This document shows positions 43,367 to 55,000 of a stretch of DNA of 64,000 nt, in pieces (within the stretch, counting starts at the first letter, position 1; every line of letters starts with the position of its first letter). The translations under genes were made by a program, and so were the position numbers. The stretch comes from Ophiura sarsii (lineage: Eukaryota; Echinodermata; Ophiuroidea; Amphilepidida; Ophiuridae): the NCBI GenBank assembly GCA_035610835.1, contig CM069459.1:54417316-54481315 (forward strand), in the 5' to 3' direction. A model generated the notes under the pieces. That model was not told the DNA's origin and did no database searches. It was given only the letters and a program-made list of their open reading frames with translations.

Positions 43367-44087
43367 ACAATTCCGGAAATAACTGTTGAACCACTTTGAG
43401 GACTTCGTTGAAATCAACCCCCCAGTCCCCCCATTCAATGTTGTTCGGAACCGTTTCATCTCCACGGTCGTTGGGACCCTCAACATTGATTGGTGGGGGC
43501 GGGGGAGGGATATCACTTAGTAGATAGCTCAAGCTCTCCACACAAGTTTGTTGCAAAATCAGCGCTTGAAAATAGTCCCTTAAAGTGGGATATTAGCAAA
43601 GAAATGGACTATGTGGTCCAACACCAATTTTCCTGAATTGTCTGAATGAAGTCCAAAAAAAATCATCTGATTTTACATTTTTAGCCACAACTTTTTTATT
43701 TGTAAGTCTTTTTTGATCAAATTTTCAGTAAATAGAGATGCTATGAATCTCCTGATATACCATCATCAAGAGGTGTCTACAGTACTGAATTAGGGACTGG
43801 TCATATTAAATACCTAAACCTGCATATTTGCTCCTATTATTCAAGGAAGCCTGACTTATTTATTTTGAAAAAAGCATCTGATACCCCGATAAACATGAGA
43901 ACATTATAAAATATGATTTAAATACAACTTTGACGGTTCGTGCGTGGCGCTCGACCCAATCCCACGCGCATCCTTTGGTTACAGCTTGCGCTACGCGTTT
44001 GCATAAACTTCGAGCATAGCACTCGACTTTGTTACCAAGAAATAACATGAACAATGAGATGGTAACTAACTATCATGATTAACAATC

Positions 44088-44225
44088 TATACGTCTCGCG
44101 CGCAGCGCTCGACACGCCACGCGCACAGCGATAGACACTCCTCGTGCACATCGATTGACACGCCTCGCGCATATCGCTCCTAGCGGCTCGGACACAGCGC
44201 ACGACATTGCTCGCGTAGCATACCG
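44088..44225. repeat. CpG-rich degenerate 23-bp repeats inside each array unit
   Basis: From about 44110, blocks of 23 bp recur with the form CGACACGCCWCGCGCAYAKCG, about five copies in a row, in an otherwise AT-rich unit. A related block (CGCTCGACCCAATCCCACG) lies at about 43948-44028. The same pattern is present in every later unit at +2,492 bp steps. Confidence 0.75.
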
Positions 44226-44333
44226 CGGCAATCATTTATTACAGAATTATTACATTTATAACATTATAATAACAAGGCCAAAGCTAAATAAAGAGAATTA
44301 TATTAAATAGCATCGTCCACAGTGGTATAAACA

Positions 44334-44570
44334 TTACATTGTAGGTAATTCGCCGAACCCGGTCTTTGGAATTCTAATGACGCGGTGATGGACAACCGTT
44401 ACACGGTTGACCGTATTGAATTGCACGCGTGTACACGATTGTCCGTCTAAATTAAATAGATAATAGGAGTTAGTTCTATTATTTATCGGGGACATCGACC
44501 GATGTGCATGCTTTTCAATGGATGGACAAACGCAACGGTTGTCCATACTCTGATAGTACGAGGGCATGGT
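44334..44570. repeat. inverted-repeat cluster in array unit
   Basis: Two imperfect hairpins: TGGACAACCG...CGGTTGACC near 44388-44412 and ATGGACAAA...GGTTGTCCAT near 44521-44547, plus related CGATTGTCCGTC between them. The shared TGGACAA word suggests a repeated protein-binding or foldback motif; function unknown. Recurs in each unit. Confidence 0.5.
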
Positions 44571-44683
44571 TCTGAATATAAATACGCTATAAGGCGTTAC
44601 TATGAAAGGTGTATTGTGAATCAGTGCTAATTTCTAAAGCCGAAGATAATATGACACTTGATTTGACTTGATATTGCATAGAT

Positions 44684-44781
44684 GGGCGATTAGCTCAATT
44701 GGTTAGCGCGTTGGCCTATATTCATACTTAAGGGCAGAGACACGGGTTCAAATCCTCATGGCGGGAGCCATTGGTGTTTTT
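44684..44781 (+). ncRNA. tRNA-like Pol III unit of the array (first of eight copies)
   Basis: Near-consensus A box (TAGCTCAATTGG, 44691-44702), perfect B box (GGTTCAAATCC, 44745-44755) and a T5 run (44777-44781) that would end Pol III transcription. The A-to-B spacing is about 10 nt longer than in an intronless tRNA. It is not a functional tRNA as read: the acceptor strands do not pair, the T stem has two mismatches and the anticodon stem lacks a 3' partner. It is best seen as a tRNA-derived element or SINE head. Other copies start at 47176, 49668, 52160, 54652, 57144, 59636 and 62128. Confidence 0.6.
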
Positions 44782-45291
44782 AATAATGTATTTAATATAA
44801 CATATTCGTTATTCGCGTGGCTCATTTACTGGTTTATTTTATTCATCTGTTTGTCACATATTGTTTTTGTTTTTTCTCTCTTTTGGTTTTTGTTCTTCTT
44901 TATTTTTGAACTTTTTTCGGTGGTTGTTGTTTGTCTTTCTTTCTCTCTGTCTACCACATGTAAAATGATCAGTCCGTCACAATGCATTTCGTACTTTTAA
45001 TGCATTTATTAAACACGGAAGATAAATTATAACCGTCAAGTTAAGTAAATGCAAAGAAAATACAATCATTCCATGGCAAATACAACGCTACAATAATTGA
45101 CACAATAGTTATTACTTTATAGCGTCTATAATGCGGTTGTGACCGGTCCCTTATCAAAAAAGAAACGCATTGCGATAACAAAAAGGATTTTAATTGATTG
45201 TTGCATAATAAACTACTGTCATATAATTAGTTTAAATAATGAATTTCACCCGTTGCACCCTATGTAAGACTACATGTAACACTCGCGCATT

Positions 45292-45846
45292 CCATATAAA
45301 TGGGCCATAATCACGCATGAAATGACCAGTCCCTAACAATGTACACGCCGTATTTACTTTATCTTTACCATATATGATAAGTATATACATATCTTGCCAC
45401 TCTCCAAATTAGAAGATTATGCAATGTATAAAAGACGAGTTATTCCCTATAGACGGTTGTCATATTGAGTGATTTACCATATAAACGGGCCATAATCACG
45501 CATAAAATGACCAGTCCCTAACAATGTAAATGTCGTATTTACTTTATCTTTACCATATATGATAAGTATATACATATCTTGCCACTCTCTAAATTAGAAG
45601 ATTATGCAATGTATAAAAGACGAGTTATTCCCTATAGACGGTTGTCATATTGAGTGATTTACCATACAAACGGGCCATAATCACGCATAAAATGACCAGT
45701 CCCTAACAATGTAAATGTCGTATTTACTTTATCTTTACCGTATATAACAATTATATACATATCTTGCCACTCTCCAAATTAGAAGATTATGCAATGTGTA
45801 GAACACGAGTTATTTCCTATAGACAGTTGTCATATTGAGCATTTAC
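45292..45846. repeat. three 185-bp subrepeats in each array unit
   Basis: Three direct copies (45292-45476, 45477-45661, 45662-45846) starting CCATAYAAAYGGGCCATAA. Copies 1 and 2 keep TATAAAAGACGAG, a TATA-box-like word; in copy 3 it is changed to TGTAGAACACGAG. The third copy ends exactly at the donor-like border of the exon-like ORF. A diverged fragment (AAAATGATCAGTCCGTCACA) lies at 44962-44981. The block recurs in all units. Confidence 0.9.
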
Positions 45847-46056
45847 CAATTGCCTCAGACAATTCCGGAAATAACTGTTGAACCACTTTGAGGACTTCGT
45901 TGAAATCAACCCCCCAGTCCCCCCATTCAATGTTGTTCGGAACCGTTTCATCTCCACGGTCGTTGGGACCCTCAACATTGATTGGTGGGGGCGGGGGAGG
46001 GATATCACTTAGTAGATAGCTCAAGCTCTCCACACAAGTTTGTTGCAAAATCAGCG
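45847..46056 (-). other. exon-like ORF of the array unit (second unit; recurs every 2,492 bp)
   Basis: On the minus strand, an open frame runs between an acceptor-like CTATTTTCAAG| (46057) and a donor-like CAATTG|GTAAATG (45847). With these borders it is 210 bp, phase 1 to 1, so copies could be spliced in frame. The peptide has a helical N-terminal part (QQTCVESLSYLLSD), a run of six Pro, an acidic linker and NNIEWGDWGVD, then EVLKVVQQLFPELSE. The IEWGDWGVD stretch resembles the acidic W-G-D motifs of CDK5RAP3-type proteins, but this is weak and may be chance. There is no ATG start. Equivalent positions: 48339-48548, 50831-51040, 53323-53532, 55815-56024, 58307-58516, 60799-61008, 63291-63500; the first copy (to 43564) is cut at its 3' end. 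Confidence 0.4.
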
Positions 46057-49000
46057 CTTGAAAATAGTCCCTTAAAGTGGGATATTAGCAAAGAAATGGA
46101 CTATGTGGTCCAACACCAATTTTCCTGAATTGTCTGAATGAAGTCCAAAAAAAATCATCTGATTTTACATTTTTAGCCACAACTTTTTTATTTGTAAGTC
46201 TTTTTTGATCAAATTTTCAGTAAATAGAGATGCTATGAATCTCCTGATATACCATCATCAAGAGGTGTCTACAGTACTGAATTAGGGACTGGTCATATTA
46301 AATACCTAAACCTGCATATTTGCTCCTATTATTCAAGGAAGCCTGACTTATTTATTTTGAAAAAAGCATCTGATACCCCGATAAACATGAGAACATTATA
46401 AAATATGATTTAAATACAACTTTGACGGTTCGTGCGTGGCGCTCGACCCAATCCCACGCGCATCCTTTGGTTACAGCTTGCGCTACGCGTTTGCATAAAC
46501 TTCGAGCATAGCACTCGACTTTGTTACCAAGAAATAACATGAACAATGAGATGGTAACTAACTATCATGATTAACAATCTATACGTCTCGCGCGCAGCGC
46601 TCGACACGCCACGCGCACAGCGATAGACACTCCTCGTGCACATCGATTGACACGCCTCGCGCATATCGCTCCTAGCGGCTCGGACACAGCGCACGACATT
46701 GCTCGCGTAGCATACCGCGGCAATCATTTATTACAGAATTATTACATTTATAACATTATAATAACAAGGCCAAAGCTAAATAAAGAGAATTATATTAAAT
46801 AGCATCGTCCACAGTGGTATAAACATTACATTGTAGGTAATTCGCCGAACCCGGTCTTTGGAATTCTAATGACGCGGTGATGGACAACCGTTACACGGTT
46901 GACCGTATTGAATTGCACGCGTGTACACGATTGTCCGTCTAAATTAAATAGATAATAGGAGTTAGTTCTATTATTTATCGGGGACATCGACCGATGTGCA
47001 TGCTTTTCAATGGATGGACAAACGCAACGGTTGTCCATACTCTGATAGTACGAGGGCATGGTTCTGAATATAAATACGCTATAAGGCGTTACTATGAAAG
47101 GTGTATTGTGAATCAGTGCTAATTTCTAAAGCCGAAGATAATATGACACTTGATTTGACTTGATATTGCATAGATGGGCGATTAGCTCAATTGGTTAGCG
47201 CGTTGGCCTATATTCATACTTAAGGGCAGAGACACGGGTTCAAATCCTCATGGCGGGAGCCATTGGTGTTTTTAATAATGTATTTAATATAACATTTTCG
47301 TTATTCGCGTGGCTCATTTACTGGTTTATTTTATTCATCTGTTTGTCACATATTGTTTTTGTTTTTTCTCTCTTTTGGTTTTTGTTCTTCTTTATTTTTG
47401 AACTTTTTTCGGTGGTTGTTGTTTGTCTTTCTTTCTCTCTGTCTACCACATGTAAAATGATCAGTCCGTCACAATGCATTTCGTACTTTTAATGCATTTA
47501 TTAAACACGGAAGATAAATTATAACCGTCAAGTTAAGTAAATGCAAAGAAAATACAATCATTCCATGGCAAATACAACGCTACAATAATTGACACAATAG
47601 TTATTACTTTATAGCGTCTATAATGCGGTTGTGACCGGTCCCTTATCAAAAAAGAAACGCATTGCGATAACAAAAAGGATTTTAATTGATTGTTGCATAA
47701 TAAACTACTGTCATATAATTAGTTTAAATAATGAATTTCACCCGTTGCACCCTATGTAAGACTACATGTAACACTCGCGCATTCCATATAAATGGGCCAT
47801 AATCACGCATGAAATGACCAGTCCCTAACAATGTACACGCCGTATTTACTTTATCTTTACCATATATGATAAGTATATACATATCTTGCCACTCTCCAAA
47901 TTAGAAGATTATGCAATGTATAAAAGACGAGTTATTCCCTATAGACGGTTGTCATATTGAGTGATTTACCATATAAACGGGCCATAATCACGCATAAAAT
48001 GACCAGTCCCTAACAATGTAAATGTCGTATTTACTTTATCTTTACCATATATGATAAGTATATACATATCTTGCCACTCTCTAAATTAGAAGATTATGCA
48101 ATGTATAAAAGACGAGTTATTCCCTATAGACGGTTGTCATATTGAGTGATTTACCATACAAACGGGCCATAATCACGCATAAAATGACCAGTCCCTAACA
48201 ATGTAAATGTCGTATTTACTTTATCTTTACCGTATATAACAATTATATACATATCTTGCCACTCTCCAAATTAGAAGATTATGCAATGTGTAGAACACGA
48301 GTTATTTCCTATAGACAGTTGTCATATTGAGCATTTACCAATTGCCTCAGACAATTCCGGAAATAACTGTTGAACCACTTTGAGGACTTCGTTGAAATCA
48401 ACCCCCCAGTCCCCCCATTCAATGTTGTTCGGAACCGTTTCATCTCCACGGTCGTTGGGACCCTCAACATTGATTGGTGGGGGCGGGGGAGGGATATCAC
48501 TTAGTAGATAGCTCAAGCTCTCCACACAAGTTTGTTGCAAAATCAGCGCTTGAAAATAGTCCCTTAAAGTGGGATATTAGCAAAGAAATGGACTATGTGG
48601 TCCAACACCAATTTTCCTGAATTGTCTGAATGAAGTCCAAAAAAAATCATCTGATTTTACATTTTTAGCCACAACTTTTTTATTTGTAAGTCTTTTTTGA
48701 TCAAATTTTCAGTAAATAGAGATGCTATGAATCTCCTGATATACCATCATCAAGAGGTGTCTACAGTACTGAATTAGGGACTGGTCATATTAAATACCTA
48801 AACCTGCATATTTGCTCCTATTATTCAAGGAAGCCTGACTTATTTATTTTGAAAAAAGCATCTGATACCCCGATAAACATGAGAACATTATAAAATATGA
48901 TTTAAATACAACTTTGACGGTTCGTGCGTGGCGCTCGACCCAATCCCACGCGCATCCTTTGGTTACAGCTTGCGCTACGCGTTTGCATAAACTTCGAGCA

Positions 49001-52000
49001 TAGCACTCGACTTTGTTACCAAGAAATAACATGAACAATGAGATGGTAACTAACTATCATGATTAACAATCTATACGTCTCGCGCGCAGCGCTCGACACG
49101 CCACGCGCACAGCGATAGACACTCCTCGTGCACATCGATTGACACGCCTCGCGCATATCGCTCCTAGCGGCTCGGACACAGCGCACGACATTGCTCGCGT
49201 AGCATACCGCGGCAATCATTTATTACAGAATTATTACATTTATAACATTATAATAACAAGGCCAAAGCTAAATAAAGAGAATTATATTAAATAGCATCGT
49301 CCACAGTGGTATAAACATTACATTGTAGGTAATTCGCCGAACCCGGTCTTTGGAATTCTAATGACGCGGTGATGGACAACCGTTACACGGTTGACCGTAT
49401 TGAATTGCACGCGTGTACACGATTGTCCGTCTAAATTAAATAGATAATAGGAGTTAGTTCTATTATTTATCGGGGACATCGACCGATGTGCATGCTTTTC
49501 AATGGATGGACAAACGCAACGGTTGTCCATACTCTGATAGTACGAGGGCATGGTTCTGAATATAAATACGCTATAAGGCGTTACTATGAAAGGTGTATTG
49601 TGAATCAGTGCTAATTTCTAAAGCCGAAGATAATATGACACTTGATTTGACTTGATATTGCATAGATGGGCGATTAGCTCAATTGGTTAGCGCGTTGGCC
49701 TATATTCATACTTAAGGGCAGAGACACGGGTTCAAATCCTCATGGCGGGAGCCATTGGTGTTTTTAATAATGTATTTAATATAACATTTTCGTTATTCGC
49801 GTGGCTCATTTACTGGTTTATTTTATTCATCTGTTTGTCACATATTGTTTTTGTTTTTTCTCTCTTTTGGTTTTTGTTCTTCTTTATTTTTGAACTTTTT
49901 TCGGTGGTTGTTGTTTGTCTTTCTTTCTCTCTGTCTACCACATGTAAAATGACCAGTCCGTCACAATGCATTTCGTACTTTTAATGCATTTATTAAACAC
50001 GGAAGATAAATTATAACCGTCAAGTTAAGTAAATGCAAAGAAAATACAATCATTCCATGGCAAATACAACGCTACAATAATTGACACAATAGTTATTACT
50101 TTATAGCGTCTATAATGCGGTTGTGACCGGTCCCTTATCAAAAAAGAAACGCATTGCGATAACAAAAAGGATTTTAATTGATTGTTGCATAATAAACTAC
50201 TGTCATATAATTAGTTTAAATAATGAATTTCACCCGTTGCACCCTATGTAAGACTACATGTAACACTCGCGCATTCCATATAAATGGGCCATAATCACGC
50301 ATGAAATGACCAGTCCCTAACAATGTACACGCCGTATTTACTTTATCTTTACCATATATGATAAGTATATACATATCTTGCCACTCTCCAAATTAGAAGA
50401 TTATGCAATGTATAAAAGACGAGTTATTCCCTATAGACGGTTGTCATATTGAGTGATTTACCATATAAACGGGCCATAATCACGCATAAAATGACCAGTC
50501 CCTAACAATGTAAATGTCGTATTTACTTTATCTTTACCATATATGATAAGTATATACATATCTTGCCACTCTCTAAATTAGAAGATTATGCAATGTATAA
50601 AAGACGAGTTATTCCCTATAGACGGTTGTCATATTGAGTGATTTACCATACAAACGGGCCATAATCACGCATAAAATGACCAGTCCCTAACAATGTAAAT
50701 GTCGTATTTACTTTATCTTTACCGTATATAACAATTATATACATATCTTGCCACTCTCCAAATTAGAAGATTATGCAATGTGTAGAACACGAGTTATTTC
50801 CTATAGACAGTTGTCATATTGAGCATTTACCAATTGCCTCAGACAATTCCGGAAATAACTGTTGAACCACTTTGAGGACTTCGTTGAAATCAACCCCCCA
50901 GTCCCCCCATTCAATGTTGTTCGGAACCGTTTCATCTCCACGGTCGTTGGGACCCTCAACATTGATTGGTGGGGGCGGGGGAGGGATATCACTTAGTAGA
51001 TAGCTCAAGCTCTCCACACAAGTTTGTTGCAAAATCAGCGCTTGAAAATAGTCCCTTAAAGTGGGATATTAGCAAAGAAATGGACTATGTGGTCCAACAC
51101 CAATTTTCCTGAATTGTCTGAATGAAGTCCAAAAAAAATCATCTGATTTTACATTTTTAGCCACAACTTTTTTATTTGTAAGTCTTTTTTGATCAAATTT
51201 TCAGTAAATAGAGATGCTATGAATCTCCTGATATACCATCATCAAGAGGTGTCTACAGTACTGAATTAGGGACTGGTCATATTAAATACCTAAACCTGCA
51301 TATTTGCTCCTATTATTCAAGGAAGCCTGACTTATTTATTTTGAAAAAAGCATCTGATACCCCGATAAACATGAGAACATTATAAAATATGATTTAAATA
51401 CAACTTTGACGGTTCGTGCGTGGCGCTCGACCCAATCCCACGCGCATCCTTTGGTTACAGCTTGCGCTACGCGTTTGCATAAACTTCGAGCATAGCACTC
51501 GACTTTGTTACCAAGAAATAACATGAACAATGAGATGGTAACTAACTATCATGATTAACAATCTATACGTCTCGCGCGCAGCGCTCGACACGCCACGCGC
51601 ACAGCGATAGACACTCCTCGTGCACATCGATTGACACGCCTCGCGCATATCGCTCCTAGCGGCTCGGACACAGCGCACGACATTGCTCGCGTAGCATACC
51701 GCGGCAATCATTTATTACAGAATTATTACATTTATAACATTATAATAACAAGGCCAAAGCTAAATAAAGAGAATTATATTAAATAGCATCGTCCACAGTG
51801 GTATAAACATTACATTGTAGGTAATTCGCCGAACCCGGTCTTTGGAATTCTAATGACGCGGTGATGGACAACCGTTACACGGTTGACCGTATTGAATTGC
51901 ACGCGTGTACACGATTGTCCGTCTAAATTAAATAGATAATAGGAGTTAGTTCTATTATTTATCGGGGACATCGACCGATGTGCATGCTTTTCAATGGATG

Positions 52001-55000
52001 GACAAACGCAACGGTTGTCCATACTCTGATAGTACGAGGGCATGGTTCTGAATATAAATACGCTATAAGGCGTTACTATGAAAGGTGTATTGTGAATCAG
52101 TGCTAATTTCTAAAGCCGAAGATAATATGACACTTGATTTGACTTGATATTGCATAGATGGGCGATTAGCTCAATTGGTTAGCGCGTTGGCCTATATTCA
52201 TACTTAAGGGCAGAGACACGGGTTCAAATCCTCATGGCGGGAGCCATTGGTGTTTTTAATAATGTATTTAATATAACATTTTCGTTATTCGCGTGGCTCA
52301 TTTACTGGTTTATTTTATTCATCTGTTTGTCACATATTGTTTTTGTTTTTTCTCTCTTTTGGTTTTTGTTCTTCTTTATTTTTGAACTTTTTTCGGTGGT
52401 TGTTGTTTGTCTTTCTTTCTCTCTGTCTACCACATGTAAAATGACCAGTCCGTCACAATGCATTTCGTACTTTTAATGCATTTATTAAACACGGAAGATA
52501 AATTATAACCGTCAAGTTAAGTAAATGCAAAGAAAATACAATCATTCCATGGCAAATACAACGCTACAATAATTGACACAATAGTTATTACTTTATAGCG
52601 TCTATAATGCGGTTGTGACCGGTCCCTTATCAAAAAAGAAACGCATTGCGATAACAAAAAGGATTTTAATTGATTGTTGCATAATAAACTACTGTCATAT
52701 AATTAGTTTAAATAATGAATTTCACCCGTTGCACCCTATGTAAGACTACATGTAACACTCGCGCATTCCATATAAATGGGCCATAATCACGCATGAAATG
52801 ACCAGTCCCTAACAATGTACACGCCGTATTTACTTTATCTTTACCATATATGATAAGTATATACATATCTTGCCACTCTCCAAATTAGAAGATTATGCAA
52901 TGTATAAAAGACGAGTTATTCCCTATAGACGGTTGTCATATTGAGTGATTTACCATATAAACGGGCCATAATCACGCATAAAATGACCAGTCCCTAACAA
53001 TGTAAATGTCGTATTTACTTTATCTTTACCATATATGATAAGTATATACATATCTTGCCACTCTCTAAATTAGAAGATTATGCAATGTATAAAAGACGAG
53101 TTATTCCCTATAGACGGTTGTCATATTGAGTGATTTACCATACAAACGGGCCATAATCACGCATAAAATGACCAGTCCCTAACAATGTAAATGTCGTATT
53201 TACTTTATCTTTACCGTATATAACAATTATATACATATCTTGCCACTCTCCAAATTAGAAGATTATGCAATGTGTAGAACACGAGTTATTTCCTATAGAC
53301 AGTTGTCATATTGAGCATTTACCAATTGCCTCAGACAATTCCGGAAATAACTGTTGAACCACTTTGAGGACTTCGTTGAAATCAACCCCCCAGTCCCCCC
53401 ATTCAATGTTGTTCGGAACCGTTTCATCTCCACGGTCGTTGGGACCCTCAACATTGATTGGTGGGGGCGGGGGAGGGATATCACTTAGTAGATAGCTCAA
53501 GCTCTCCACACAAGTTTGTTGCAAAATCAGCGCTTGAAAATAGTCCCTTAAAGTGGGATATTAGCAAAGAAATGGACTATGTGGTCCAACACCAATTTTC
53601 CTGAATTGTCTGAATGAAGTCCAAAAAAAATCATCTGATTTTACATTTTTAGCCACAACTTTTTTATTTGTAAGTCTTTTTTGATCAAATTTTCAGTAAA
53701 TAGAGATGCTATGAATCTCCTGATATACCATCATCAAGAGGTGTCTACAGTACTGAATTAGGGACTGGTCATATTAAATACCTAAACCTGCATATTTGCT
53801 CCTATTATTCAAGGAAGCCTGACTTATTTATTTTGAAAAAAGCATCTGATACCCCGATAAACATGAGAACATTATAAAATATGATTTAAATACAACTTTG
53901 ACGGTTCGTGCGTGGCGCTCGACCCAATCCCACGCGCATCCTTTGGTTACAGCTTGCGCTACGCGTTTGCATAAACTTCGAGCATAGCACTCGACTTTGT
54001 TACCAAGAAATAACATGAACAATGAGATGGTAACTAACTATCATGATTAACAATCTATACGTCTCGCGCGCAGCGCTCGACACGCCACGCGCACAGCGAT
54101 AGACACTCCTCGTGCACATCGATTGACACGCCTCGCGCATATCGCTCCTAGCGGCTCGGACACAGCGCACGACATTGCTCGCGTAGCATACCGCGGCAAT
54201 CATTTATTACAGAATTATTACATTTATAACATTATAATAACAAGGCCAAAGCTAAATAAAGAGAATTATATTAAATAGCATCGTCCACAGTGGTATAAAC
54301 ATTACATTGTAGGTAATTCGCCGAACCCGGTCTTTGGAATTCTAATGACGCGGTGATGGACAACCGTTACACGGTTGACCGTATTGAATTGCACGCGTGT
54401 ACACGATTGTCCGTCTAAATTAAATAGATAATAGGAGTTAGTTCTATTATTTATCGGGGACATCGACCGATGTGCATGCTTTTCAATGGATGGACAAACG
54501 CAACGGTTGTCCATACTCTGATAGTACGAGGGCATGGTTCTGAATATAAATACGCTATAAGGCGTTACTATGAAAGGTGTATTGTGAATCAGTGCTAATT
54601 TCTAAAGCCGAAGATAATATGACACTTGATTTGACTTGATATTGCATAGATGGGCGATTAGCTCAATTGGTTAGCGCGTTGGCCTATATTCATACTTAAG
54701 GGCAGAGACACGGGTTCAAATCCTCATGGCGGGAGCCATTGGTGTTTTTAATAATGTATTTAATATAACATTTTCGTTATTCGCGTGGCTCATTTACTGG
54801 TTTATTTTATTCATCTGTTTGTCACATATTGTTTTTGTTTTTTCTCTCTTTTGGTTTTTGTTCTTCTTTATTTTTGAACTTTTTTCGGTGGTTGTTGTTT
54901 GTCTTTCTTTCTCTCTGTCTACCACATGTAAAATGACCAGTCCGTCACAATGCATTTCGTACTTTTAATGCATTTATTAAACACGGAAGATAAATTATAA

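Larger units (their letters stand above)
43367..45858. repeat. array unit 1 (edge copy)
   Basis: First unit. It differs from all later copies at 44804 (A, later T) and from copies 3-8 at 44969 (T, later C; copy 2 shares T at 47461). Its left edge cuts through the exon-like ORF, so the donor-like end found in later copies (45847 and equivalents) is absent here and the ORF meets a stop three codons later. Confidence 0.9.

Noticed and set aside
43860..44567. Minus-strand ORFs of 64, 67 and 77 codons in each array unit
   Set aside because: They run across CpG-rich short repeats and inverted repeats, have no recognisable domain, and persist only because the units are copies.
44758..45000. 80-codon plus-strand ORF in each array unit, strongly hydrophobic
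   Set aside because: It starts inside the tRNA-like B-box region and its hydrophobicity comes from a T-rich strand; no splice or promoter context.
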